Positions 34,988 through 43,110 of a stretch of DNA of 64,000 nt are shown one piece after another (within the stretch, counting starts at the first letter, position 1; the number at the start of each line of letters is the position of its first letter). A model generated the notes under the pieces. That model did no database searches. It was given only the letters and a program-made list of their open reading frames with translations, and was not told the origin of the DNA. Origin of the DNA: Mycobacterium conspicuum (GTDB lineage: Bacteria; Actinomycetota; Actinomycetes; Mycobacteriales; Mycobacteriaceae); NCBI RefSeq assembly GCF_010730195.1, contig NZ_AP022613.1:4588001-4652000 (forward strand). The letters run 5' to 3'. The translations under genes and the position numbers were made by a program.

Positions 34988-36709
34988 GTGAGCTCGACAA
35001 CCGACACCGAAGAGGACGTCCCGGAAGCAACCCCTGCCCTGGAGCCGCGAAAAGCCACGCGCCCCTGGTGGATTCGGCATTACACGTTCACCGGCACCGC
35101 CATTGGCCTGATCTTCATCTGGTTTTCCATGACTCCGTCGCTGCTGCCGCGCGGCGCGTTGTTCCAGGGCATCGTCAGCGGCATCTCCGGTGCCATCGGG
35201 TATGGGCTGGGCGTCTTTTCGGTCTGGCTGGTCCGCTACATGCGTTCCAAAAATTCCAGCCCGCCACCGCCGAGTTGGGCGTGGAAGGTGCTGATTCCGG
35301 TCGGGGTGATCGGCCAGGCCGTCATGGCCGTGCGATTCCACGTCTGGCAGGACCGCGTGCGCGACCTGATGGGGGTCGAGCACCTGAAGTGGTACGACTA
35401 CCCGGAGGCCGCGATCCTCGGGGTGATCGTGCTGTTCACCTTCGTCGAAATCGGCCAGTTGATCCGACGACTGATCATCTTTCTGGTCGGACAGGTCGAC
35501 CGGATCGCGCCGTTTCGCGTGTCAGCCACGATCGTCGTGGTGCTGCTCGTAACGCTGACGGTCATGCTGCTCAACGGGGTCGTGATCAAGTTTGCCATGC
35601 GGGAACTGAACGGCACCTTCGCCTCGGTCAACGACGAGATGAATGCCAGTATCGCGCAACCGCATTCGCGGCTGCGATCGGGCGGCCCGGAGTCGCTGGT
35701 GTCGTGGAATTCGCTGGGCCATCAAGGCCGGATCTTCGTCCAGGCCGGTCCCACCGTGCAGCAGCTGACGGCGTTCAACGGGGCCGACGCGCTAGAGCCG
35801 ATCCGGGCATACGCCGGGCTGGACTCCGCCGACGGCATCGAAGCGACCGCGGAGCTGGCCGCGCGGGAACTCGAGCGCACCGGCGGGCTGAGCCGCGCCG
35901 TCGTCGCGGTCGCCACCACCACCGGCACCGGCTGGATCAATGAGGCCGAAGCCGACGCGCTGGAGTACATGTACAACGGCAACACCGCGATCGTGAGCAT
36001 GCAGTATTCGTACCTGCCGAGCTGGCTGTCGTTTCTGGTGGACAAGGAGAACGCGCGCCGCGCGGGGCAGGCCTTGTTCGAGGCGGTCGACAAGCTGGTC
36101 CGCCAGATGCCGGAATCCATGCGCCCCAAGGTCGTCGTGTTCGGCGAGAGTCTGGGGTCCTTCGGCGGCGAGGCCTCGTTCATGAGCCTGAACAATGTCC
36201 TCGCCCGCACCGACGGTGCCTTGTTCAGCGGTCCGACGTTCAACAACACCATCTGGACGCAGCTGACCGCGACTCGCGACCCCGGTTCGCCGGAGTGGCT
36301 GCCCATCTACGATCACGGCCGGCACGTCCGATTCATTGCTCGCCCAAGCGATTTGGCACGCCCGCCTTCGGACTGGGGCCGGCCGCGGGCGGTCTATCTG
36401 CAGCACGCCTCGGATCCGATCGCGTGGTGGACTCCGGATCTGCTGTTCAGCAGGCCGGACTGGCTGGCCGAAAAACGGGGCTACGACGTGCTTCCCGAGA
36501 CGCGCTGGATCCCGGTGGTGACGTTCCTGCAGGTTTCGGCCGACATGGCGGTCGCGGTCGACGTGCCGGACGGGCACGGGCACCACTATGTCGCCGACGT
36601 CGCCGACGGCTGGGCCGAGGTGCTGTCGCCGCCCGGCTGGACGCCGGCCAAGACCGCCAAGCTGCGGCCGCTGCTGCACAGCAACGCCTCTGGCGGCTCG
36701 AGCGGGTAA
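34988..36709 (+). CDS. membrane alpha/beta-hydrolase (Abhydrolase_9 type, Rv1069c)
   Basis: 573 residues. The N-terminal half has about five transmembrane helices (FTGTAIGLIFIWFSMTPSLL, FRVSATIVVVLLVTLTVML and others), and the C-terminal half is a soluble hydrolase domain with the nucleophile Ser388 in GESLGSFGGE. PF15420/PF10081 proteins have this layout; they are thought to be lipid-acting membrane esterases, without a firm substrate. GTG 34988 begins nine bases after echA8. Probable acid and His lie in the last 150 residues, where DGHGHHY is a candidate. Confidence 0.86.
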   Translation: MSSTTDTEEDVPEATPALEPRKATRPWWIRHYTFTGTAIGLIFIWFSMTPSLLPRGALFQGIVSGISGAIGYGLGVFSVWLVRYMRSKNSSPPPPSWAWKVLIPVGVIGQAVMAVRFHVWQDRVRDLMGVEHLKWYDYPEAAILGVIVLFTFVEIGQLIRRLIIFLVGQVDRIAPFRVSATIVVVLLVTLTVMLLNGVVIKFAMRELNGTFASVNDEMNASIAQPHSRLRSGGPESLVSWNSLGHQGRIFVQAGPTVQQLTAFNGADALEPIRAYAGLDSADGIEATAELAARELERTGGLSRAVVAVATTTGTGWINEAEADALEYMYNGNTAIVSMQYSYLPSWLSFLVDKENARRAGQALFEAVDKLVRQMPESMRPKVVVFGESLGSFGGEASFMSLNNVLARTDGALFSGPTFNNTIWTQLTATRDPGSPEWLPIYDHGRHVRFIARPSDLARPPSDWGRPRAVYLQHASDPIAWWTPDLLFSRPDWLAEKRGYDVLPETRWIPVVTFLQVSADMAVAVDVPDGHGHHYVADVADGWAEVLSPPGWTPAKTAKLRPLLHSNASGGSSG

Positions 36710-36742
36710 GTCCCGCAGTCGATGTGCGCTAGTCGATGTGTG

Positions 36743-37042
36743 CTAGTCGATATGGAAGTGCGGGCCGACGTTTGCGGGAGGCCAGGGCAGACTCGGGTCC
36801 ACCAGGAAGCATTCCTCTATCGGCGGGAGTTCACCCACGACACGGCCGTCCATGACCGGCCCGCCGGGCGCCTCATGACAGCGCTGCCAGGTTCCGTTGG
36901 GCCGGACGGGGAAGTCGCAGAACGACTCCAGCGGGTCGCCGGGCTGACATCCCGCCGATGCCGGAGGCGCCAGCGCGACGCCCACACCTATCAGTCCACC
37001 GACCAATGCCGACGCCGCAAGTCCCGAGATTGCGTTTTTCAT
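36743..37042 (-). CDS. small secreted protein, function unknown
   Basis: 99 residues. A Sec signal peptide is clear (MKNAISGLAASALVGGLIG followed by APPASA, cleavage after ASA near 30). The mature 69-residue protein has four cysteines (GCQPGD, FCDFP, QRCHE, EECFL) that could form two disulfides, and many Pro and Gly residues. It resembles small mycobacterial secreted proteins of unknown role. ATG 37042. Confidence 0.78.
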   Translation of the reverse strand: MKNAISGLAASALVGGLIGVGVALAPPASAGCQPGDPLESFCDFPVRPNGTWQRCHEAPGGPVMDGRVVGELPPIEECFLVDPSLPWPPANVGPHFHID

Positions 37043-37091
37043 TGGTGGAGATTACGACAGGAGGTTCTTGGCGTGCCACTTTTACGGTGAG

Positions 37092-37538
37092 CTAGATCCA
37101 GCGTCGAACGGGCGTACCGACATTCGCGAGCACTTCCAGCCGGGCACGGCCCGAGCCACCGCCGAGCCGCGCCAGCACGCCGGCGTCGGCCAGCGCGTGG
37201 TAGCCGCCGACGACGTCGGTGGCGCGGTGCAGGCCCAGATCCAGTAGCGCCGCCGCCGCCAGGCTGGACGTGTAGCCCTCCGAGCACACGATGACCCACT
37301 CGACGTCGTCGTCAACGGCTTGCGGCAGCCGGGCGTCGCTGGTCGGGTCGACACGCCATTCCAGCACGTTGCGCTCGATGACCAGCGCGCCGGGCACCTC
37401 GCCTTCGCGGGCGCGCTGCGACTGGGGCCGGATGTCGACGAGCACGGCGCCGCGCCGCAGCGCGGCGGGCACCTCGTCGGCGGATAGCCGCCGATAACGG
37501 CCGCGGGCCCGGTCCAGCACCCGATCGATTCGGCTCAT
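37092..37538 (-). CDS. rhodanese-like sulfurtransferase
   Basis: 148 residues, single rhodanese domain. The active-site loop is CSEGYTSS with Cys85 in the persulfide position; the substrate-recognition motif VDIRPQSQRAREGEVPGAL is present at the N-terminus. Transfers sulfane sulfur to an acceptor. Orthologue of Rv1066. It overlaps the upstream cysteine dioxygenase stop (TGATG), so the two genes are coupled and probably act together in cysteine sulfur metabolism. GTG 37541 is an alternative start with a GTGA overlap. Confidence 0.87.
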   Translation of the reverse strand: MSRIDRVLDRARGRYRRLSADEVPAALRRGAVLVDIRPQSQRAREGEVPGALVIERNVLEWRVDPTSDARLPQAVDDDVEWVIVCSEGYTSSLAAAALLDLGLHRATDVVGGYHALADAGVLARLGGGSGRARLEVLANVGTPVRRWI

Positions 37539-38086
37539 CACTGCCCCTCGGGTTGGTCGGTCAGTTCAGTGCGCTGGCGGCGCAAGGTATTACGGTCGGT
37601 GATCTCGTAGTAGGACATCGCGGTCAGCGGCGGCGAGTAGGCGTGCACGCTCAGCGTCGGCTGCACGGGGACCGGAACCGGCCGCGGCGCCCACACCACG
37701 TCGTGCACCCAGCCCAACGGGAAGCCGGCCTGATCGCCGGCGTCGAGCCGGCGGCGTCGCAATCGCGTTCCATCCCAACGGAATTCGTTGAGCGAGCCGG
37801 ACAGTACGGTCAGCGCGCCCAACGAGCCGCCGTGATCGTGCAACTCGGTCGCGTGCCCGGGAACCCAGCTGATCAACCAGACATCCAGCTCGTCGTCGCC
37901 GTGGATGCGGGTAAACCATCGCTCTCCGTCGGGCACACCGCCGGCCGGCAGCAGGTGGTCGCACCGACCGCTGAGCACATCGTCGGCGGCTTGGTCGGTG
38001 GCGTGCAGGAGATCGGGCACCCGCAGCCGGGTCGGTCCCGGCGACGGGGCGGCGCTCACGGACGGCACAACAACGGACAGAGACAT
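37538..38086 (-). CDS. cysteine dioxygenase type I
   Basis: Cupin iron enzyme that oxidises cysteine to cysteine sulfinate. 182 residues. The ligands His83 and His85 are in ELHDHGGSLGAL and His128 in GWVHDV. The Arg and Tyr near the substrate are plausible (RFD-like and SYYEITD). Rv1065 type. Paired with the rhodanese gene downstream in a translationally coupled unit; both consume or redirect cysteine sulfur. Some bacterial members prefer 3-mercaptopropionate instead, which cannot be excluded. Confidence 0.82.
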   Translation of the reverse strand: MSLSVVVPSVSAAPSPGPTRLRVPDLLHATDQAADDVLSGRCDHLLPAGGVPDGERWFTRIHGDDELDVWLISWVPGHATELHDHGGSLGALTVLSGSLNEFRWDGTRLRRRRLDAGDQAGFPLGWVHDVVWAPRPVPVPVQPTLSVHAYSPPLTAMSYYEITDRNTLRRQRTELTDQPEGQ

Positions 38087-38197
38087 GAACGAGCTCCAGG
38101 GTGAACGGATGGGGCAAGCGGCGGCGCGTTAGGGCCGACAACACTCACAAAATCCGAACCACTCGATCACGCCGACAGTCTTGCATAGATTGAACGG

Positions 38198-38632
38198 ATG
38201 CGCCGCCGCCCCCTGCGTTGGGACACCCTCGTTCTCACGGCCGGTCTGCTCGCGGTCGCGGGTTGCTCGCACGGCGCCGTCGGCGGCAAGGCCGTCCAGC
38301 CGTCGGCGCCACCGGCACGGACGTCGGTGGCCTCGGCGACGCCGCCCCCGGGCGCCGTCGGCCTCTCCCCGGCCGGCATCACCACGCGCGTCGACGTCCC
38401 GGCCGATTCGACCGAGGAGGAGTACTTCCAGGCCTGTCACGCGGCAAAACTGTGGATGGCCGCCCAGCCCAAGACCGGCGAGTCGCTCTTCGAGCCCTAC
38501 CTGGCGATGGTGCAGACGGCGACGTCGCCCACCGCCGGCAGCTGGAACACGCTGTGGGCCGACCTGACCCCGGCGCGCCAGGCGGCGGTCATCACCGCGG
38601 CGCACGCGGCGGCCAACGACGAATGCGGATGA
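38198..38632 (+). CDS. lpqV: lipoprotein LpqV
   Basis: 144 residues with an N-terminal signal and lipobox VAGC (Cys23) after the hydrophobic TLVLTAGLLA. The mature part begins with a Ser/Ala/Pro-rich linker and continues with a helical domain (EEEYFQACHAAKLWMAA) containing two further cysteines. Orthologue of Rv1064c; function unknown, expected to be anchored in the outer leaflet of the plasma membrane. Precedes the patatin gene on the same strand. Confidence 0.88.
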   Translation: MRRRPLRWDTLVLTAGLLAVAGCSHGAVGGKAVQPSAPPARTSVASATPPPGAVGLSPAGITTRVDVPADSTEEEYFQACHAAKLWMAAQPKTGESLFEPYLAMVQTATSPTAGSWNTLWADLTPARQAAVITAAHAAANDECG

Positions 38633-38695
38633 CGGGCCCGATCCGGCCCGCTCGGTAATTGCGATCACGCGTGCACGAAAGTGCAGAATGATCCA

Positions 38696-39691
38696 ATGTC
38701 GGGGACTCGTGTCGCGCTGGCCCTCGGGAGCGGCAGCGCCCGCGGGTACGCCCACATCGGGGTGATCGAGGCGCTGCGCGAGCGCGACTACGAGATCGTC
38801 GGGATCGCCGGCTCGTCGATGGGTGCTCTGGTCGGCGGCGTGCAGGCCGCCGGACGCCTCGACGAACTGGCCGCCTGGGCGAAATCGCTGACGCAGCGCA
38901 CCATTCTGCGGCTGCTGGACCCGTCGATCAGCGCGGCCGGGGTGCTGCGGGCCGAAAAGATTCTGGACGAGGTGCGCGACATTCTGGGCCCGGTCGCCAT
39001 CGAGGAACTGCCCATCCCCTACACCGCGGTGGCGACCGACCTGCTGGCGGGCAAGTCGGTGTGGTTTCAGCGCGGGCCCGTCGACGCCGCCATCCGGGCG
39101 TCCATCGCGATTCCCGGGCTGATCGCCCCGCACGAAATCGGCGGGCGCCTGCTGGCCGACGGCGGCATCCTGGACCCGCTGCCGATGGCGCCGATCGCCG
39201 CGGTCAACGCCGATCTGACCGTCGCGGTGAGCCTGAACGGCAGCGAACCCGGCGCCACGCGCGACGCGGAGCCGGGCATCACCACCGAGTGGTTGACCCG
39301 AATGGTCCGCAGCACCACCGCGCTGTTCGACATCAATGCGGCCAAGGCGTTGCTCGACCGGCCGACGGCGCGGGCGGTGCTGGGCAGGTTCGGCGCGAGC
39401 GTGCCCGAGTCGGACGGCTTGTCGGACGCGCCACCCCCGGACGGTCTGGACGCCGCGCCGGATATGCCGAAGCTGGGCAGCTTCGACGTGATGAATCGGA
39501 CGATCGATATCGCGCAATCCGCGCTGGCGCGCCACACCCTGGCGGCCTATCCGCCCGACCTGCTGATCGAGGTGCCCCGAACGACGTGTCGCAGCCTGGA
39601 ATTTCACCGTGCGGTGGAGGTGATCGCGGTGGGCCGCGAGCTGACCATGCGGGCGCTGGACGCGTTCGAGAACGCGGGCTCAGACCCCTAG
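38696..39691 (+). CDS. patatin-like phospholipase, RssA type
   Basis: 331 residues. The oxyanion segment LGSGSARGYAH (10-20), the nucleophile Ser41 in GSSMG and the dyad Asp155 in ADGGILDPLP give a complete patatin catalytic set. It likely hydrolyses acyl chains from phospholipids or other lipids. ATG 38696 (MSGTRVALALG) is preferred over GTG 38681. Orthologue of Rv1063c. It converges with, and overlaps by 12 bp, another patatin gene. Confidence 0.9.
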   Translation: MSGTRVALALGSGSARGYAHIGVIEALRERDYEIVGIAGSSMGALVGGVQAAGRLDELAAWAKSLTQRTILRLLDPSISAAGVLRAEKILDEVRDILGPVAIEELPIPYTAVATDLLAGKSVWFQRGPVDAAIRASIAIPGLIAPHEIGGRLLADGGILDPLPMAPIAAVNADLTVAVSLNGSEPGATRDAEPGITTEWLTRMVRSTTALFDINAAKALLDRPTARAVLGRFGASVPESDGLSDAPPPDGLDAAPDMPKLGSFDVMNRTIDIAQSALARHTLAAYPPDLLIEVPRTTCRSLEFHRAVEVIAVGRELTMRALDAFENAGSDP

Positions 39692-40543
39692 AAAGCGCGC
39701 GACGGCCGGCGCCTCGCGGCGGCCTTGCTCGCGTCCGGCCTTGGCCGAAACGATGCGGCAGCGCGGATCCAGTGGGTTGGGCCCGAACGCGGCCAGCGCG
39801 GCGTCGTCGGCGAACACGCTGCACACCGAAAACCTGGCTCCGGCGATCTCGGCGGCCGGCCCGGGACCGAACGCCGACGGCGCGTCGGCCCCGGACGGGA
39901 CCAGGATCACCGCCGCGTCGCAATCGCCGGCGACGTCGAGGTTGACCGAGCTGCCAACGCCGCCGTCCATGTAGCGCCGCCCCGCGATCGTCACCGGCGG
40001 CCACGCGCCGGGCACCGCGCAACTGGCCGCGACCGCGTCGACGAGGCCCACGCCCCACTCACGATCGAAGACGACGAGCTCGCCGGTCGCCGTGTCAATC
40101 GCGGTGAGACGCAACTCCCGATCCGGCCAGTCGTGCGACGGCAGGCGCTGGGCGATCACGTCACGGCGGACGGGCTCGGGCACGGTCTCGGTCGTCAATG
40201 CCACCGCCCCGATCCGCTGCATCTGCTGAATCCTCTTGTTTCCCAGGGTATTTGAGTCACTCAGGGCGGTGAGAAACAGCGCGGTGATGGCCTCGATGTC
40301 GACGCCGGGATCCATCTCGGCGGACGTCTCGGCGACCTGACGCGCGTACAACTCCTCGAGCGAACGGCCGCTGCTGATTTGCGCCGCGACCGCCGAACCG
40401 GCCGACGTGCCGATCAGCACGTCCGAGTCCAGCAGCAGCCGGGCCGCCGTCGGTGACTCGTCGGCGATGCCACACAAAATGCCTGTCTCCCAAGCGATTC
40501 CCGCCAGCCCGCCGCCCGCGAGCACCAGCGCGCGTCGGGTCAT
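39680..40543 (-). CDS. patatin-like phospholipase (Rv1062 type)
   Basis: 287 residues. GGGLAG (10-15) is the oxyanion hole, GTSAGS holds nucleophile Ser47, and YMDGGVGSS carries the catalytic Asp. Distinct from the 38696 patatin in length and loops. The ATG overlaps the stop of the amidotransferase gene (ATGA), placing it last in a four-gene minus-strand run (oxidoreductase, SRPBCC, amidotransferase, patatin). Substrate unknown. Confidence 0.88.
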   Translation of the reverse strand: MTRRALVLAGGGLAGIAWETGILCGIADESPTAARLLLDSDVLIGTSAGSAVAAQISSGRSLEELYARQVAETSAEMDPGVDIEAITALFLTALSDSNTLGNKRIQQMQRIGAVALTTETVPEPVRRDVIAQRLPSHDWPDRELRLTAIDTATGELVVFDREWGVGLVDAVAASCAVPGAWPPVTIAGRRYMDGGVGSSVNLDVAGDCDAAVILVPSGADAPSAFGPGPAAEIAGARFSVCSVFADDAALAAFGPNPLDPRCRIVSAKAGREQGRREAPAVARFLGV

Positions 40544-41409
40544 GCCGATCTACCGGTGTGTTGTGCCCGCTGCACCGATGCGCTGAGATCGTCGCGATGG
40601 AGCTGGTGTCTGGGCGGGTCGGGCAGCACCACGTCTCGGGTGACCCGCAGCCCGGCGTCGACGTGGACCAGCTCCCCCGGCGCGATCAGGCTCCAGCGTG
40701 GATCGTCGTCCATCCGCTCGGTGGCGAACACCACCGACGACCGGGCACACAGCGGCTCGGACCAGGCGCGAATTCGCTTGGTATGCATGTCGAATTCCGG
40801 TGCACCGTCCAGGCGGCGGTCCAACACATAGAGCTCGTTGGGCTCCGGGTAACGCAACGCCCACATGTCGGTGCCCGTGCAGAGCAGCACGTTGACCGCA
40901 TAGATCGGCACGTTCGCGGCGAGCCAACCCATGGCGTCCACCAGGCCCGCGGTGACGTCACCGTCCCGCGCACGGACCGCTGCGGTGATCAACGCGAACA
41001 CCCGCTCGGAATCGGTCTGGCCCAGCACCAGGTCGGCGGTGCCCACCTCGCGCAGCCGTTCGTCGAGCGCGTCCAGCCCCTCGAGCACGCCGTTGTGCGC
41101 GAAGATCCGGTCGTCCTGCAGAAACGGGTGGGTGTTGTGGACGTCGAGCGAGCCGGTGGTCGCATAGCGGACGTGGGCGATGAAGGTGCTGCCGGTCAGT
41201 CGATGGGCCTCGGTGGCGAAATCGATGTCCTGCCAAGCCGCTATGGGCTGCTTGTACACCTGCGGGCGGCCCTGTTCGTCGAAGACGCCCAGGCCCGTGC
41301 CGTCCGGATTTCTCCTGCTCTGTTCCGACAGGCTGTCCGGCGCGTCCAGCAACCAAAACGTCGCGGCGCAAACGTCTTTGCCGGCGTGCAAGCCAAACAG
41401 TCGGCACAT
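40540..41409 (-). CDS. class II glutamine amidotransferase, EgtC-like
   Basis: 289 residues with an N-terminal nucleophile Cys2 (MCRLFGL) exposed after Met removal. RNPDGTGLG, HVRYATTG and AHNGVLEG bind glutamine and the oxyanion. Related to gamma-glutamyl hydrolase EgtC of ergothioneine synthesis, but the other egt genes are not here, so the substrate is open. ATG 41409 starts the Cys2 motif; the frame continues upstream only as antisense. It overlaps the patatin gene by 4 bp. Orthologue of Rv1061. Confidence 0.88.
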   Translation of the reverse strand: MCRLFGLHAGKDVCAATFWLLDAPDSLSEQSRRNPDGTGLGVFDEQGRPQVYKQPIAAWQDIDFATEAHRLTGSTFIAHVRYATTGSLDVHNTHPFLQDDRIFAHNGVLEGLDALDERLREVGTADLVLGQTDSERVFALITAAVRARDGDVTAGLVDAMGWLAANVPIYAVNVLLCTGTDMWALRYPEPNELYVLDRRLDGAPEFDMHTKRIRAWSEPLCARSSVVFATERMDDDPRWSLIAPGELVHVDAGLRVTRDVVLPDPPRHQLHRDDLSASVQRAQHTGRSA

Positions 41410-41414
41410 CTGGT

Positions 41415-41888
41415 TCAGCTCGCCAACAGTTCGGACAGGGTCGCGAGGGCTCGGCGCGCGTAGCCCTGCCATATCCTGCCGAGCAGCGGCAGCGCCGGTG
41501 CGGTGAGGGCCGATTTCGGATGCAGGATCCACTGCCAGGTCACCGTGGTCCCGGTGCCGGCAACGGTGAAGCTCCAGGTGCCGTCGATCGAGCCGACCAG
41601 CGCGGCCAGCGGCCCCTTGATGGACGAGAGTGTGTAGCCGAACGACCGTGGCGGGTCCACGCTGGTCAATTCCTCGCGCATGCAGCCACCGCCGACCATT
41701 GTCACGGTGCGGGTCTGGCCGGCGCGGTCCCACTCACCCGTCTGATCCCGGACCGCCTTGATCGGTGCGATCGGCCCATACCAGTGCGAGAAAAGCACCG
41801 GAAGCGGCAGGGGCAGCGTGCGATTGAACGCATCCTCAACCGCGACGGGTATGGCCCGCGATTGCTCGACGGTGACAGACCGTGCCAT
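41415..41888 (-). CDS. SRPBCC family protein (Rv1060 type)
   Basis: 157 residues from ATG 41888 (MARSVTVEQSRAIPV). The pattern of an N-terminal strand, an amphipathic helix (AFNRTLPLPLPVLF), six further strands and a long C-terminal helix (ARRALATLSELLAS) fits the START/Bet-v-1 lipid-binding fold of polyketide cyclase-like proteins. It has no catalytic set of its own. It is one base downstream of the oxidoreductase stop, so probably co-transcribed. Confidence 0.82.
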   Translation of the reverse strand: MARSVTVEQSRAIPVAVEDAFNRTLPLPLPVLFSHWYGPIAPIKAVRDQTGEWDRAGQTRTVTMVGGGCMREELTSVDPPRSFGYTLSSIKGPLAALVGSIDGTWSFTVAGTGTTVTWQWILHPKSALTAPALPLLGRIWQGYARRALATLSELLAS

Positions 41889-41889
41889 G

Positions 41890-42948
41890 TCAGCGCCCCA
41901 GGTGCGGGGCCGCACGGGCGGTGATCGGCGGCAGGTCGAAGAAGCTTTGAATGCCCGCGGGTGCGGCGCAGGTCGCGGGCACCGCGTTCACGCAATGTGC
42001 CGCGGTCGCAACGATTCCCGGGTTGCTTTGCAATCCCGCCTCAACGCTTTCCGGCTGCCATCCCTTGATCGTCACGAAGGTGTCCGGGTTGCCGCGCACC
42101 TCGATCTCGTAGCGTTCCCCTTCGGGGCCGAAAGACCATGCCGGATCGAGGTTTTCGGAACCCATCAGCCAATTCACCGTGATCCGAACCACCACCGTGT
42201 CGCCGACCAACGCTTCCCAGTGAAAGCGACGCCCGGCGACCTGGCCCGGCTCGATCGTTCCGATCGGCGAGTCGATCGGCGCCGTGGCGACGGCCACCTC
42301 CTGTGCCGTACGGATCCGTGGATCGGCGGCAAAGCCCAGCCGATCGACACAAAGCCGGACCGACTGGGCGAAGCCGCCGTCGAGCAGCTTTTGCATCGGG
42401 CCGGTCAGCGCGCTGTCGGGTGTCCCGCCGAAACCCATCACGTAGCGCAGCACATCGGGGGCGCCGTAGGTGCGAAGGTCGGAAAACTCTTCGGCCCGAA
42501 CAAAAGTCACGCCGGTGGACATTACCGACAACAGCAGCGGGAACAGTTCGGTGGCCGCGCCGGGCCCGATGCCGGCGCCGTGCAGCGTCGCATTGCCGGC
42601 CTGCGCGGCGACTTCCAGCGGCGCGGCTTCCCTTTCGCTCGGATAGAACCAGCCGAGCGGCGTCACGACGTTCTTGCCCGAGCGCAGCAGCGCGGCGACC
42701 TCGTCAACGCTGGGCAGCAACGGTGCATAGATCACCGCGTCGGCGTCCAGCGCGAGGATGTCGTCGACGCTATTGGTCGCGGTCACTCCCAACGGTGCTG
42801 TGCCGATGAGGTCGCCGACGTCTTTCTTGTCCTTGGCCCCGGAATGCACCCAGCAGCCGACGAGTTCGAGTTCCGGATGGTCAAGCACACCTTTGATGGC
42901 CGCTACCCCGACCGATCCGGTTGCCCATTGAACCACCCGCAGGCCCAT
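41890..42948 (-). CDS. NAD(P)-binding oxidoreductase, dihydrodipicolinate-reductase-like (Rv1059 type)
   Basis: 352 residues from ATG 42948. The start MGLRVVQWATGSVGVAAIKGV is a Rossmann nucleotide-binding motif. The remainder resembles proteins annotated as dihydrodipicolinate reductase-like or amine dehydrogenase. True lysine synthesis is not implied; the gene is away from dap genes. GTG 42954 would add two residues. First gene of a run with the SRPBCC protein, amidotransferase and patatin. Substrate unknown. Confidence 0.85.
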   Translation of the reverse strand: MGLRVVQWATGSVGVAAIKGVLDHPELELVGCWVHSGAKDKKDVGDLIGTAPLGVTATNSVDDILALDADAVIYAPLLPSVDEVAALLRSGKNVVTPLGWFYPSEREAAPLEVAAQAGNATLHGAGIGPGAATELFPLLLSVMSTGVTFVRAEEFSDLRTYGAPDVLRYVMGFGGTPDSALTGPMQKLLDGGFAQSVRLCVDRLGFAADPRIRTAQEVAVATAPIDSPIGTIEPGQVAGRRFHWEALVGDTVVVRITVNWLMGSENLDPAWSFGPEGERYEIEVRGNPDTFVTIKGWQPESVEAGLQSNPGIVATAAHCVNAVPATCAAPAGIQSFFDLPPITARAAPHLGR

Positions 42949-43110
42949 GAACACGTTCTACACCATCGGCGCGGTCCAAAAGCCCACGGACCCGGACCGC
43001 ACCCGACTACGATCGGTTCGGCTGAATCGCCGTCTTTCGGGAGACCGCGTTGGCGCACAGTCGTTCGTGGCGGTGCTATCCGTAGCCGTTGGCTGCGCGG
43101 GAGGTGCGAG

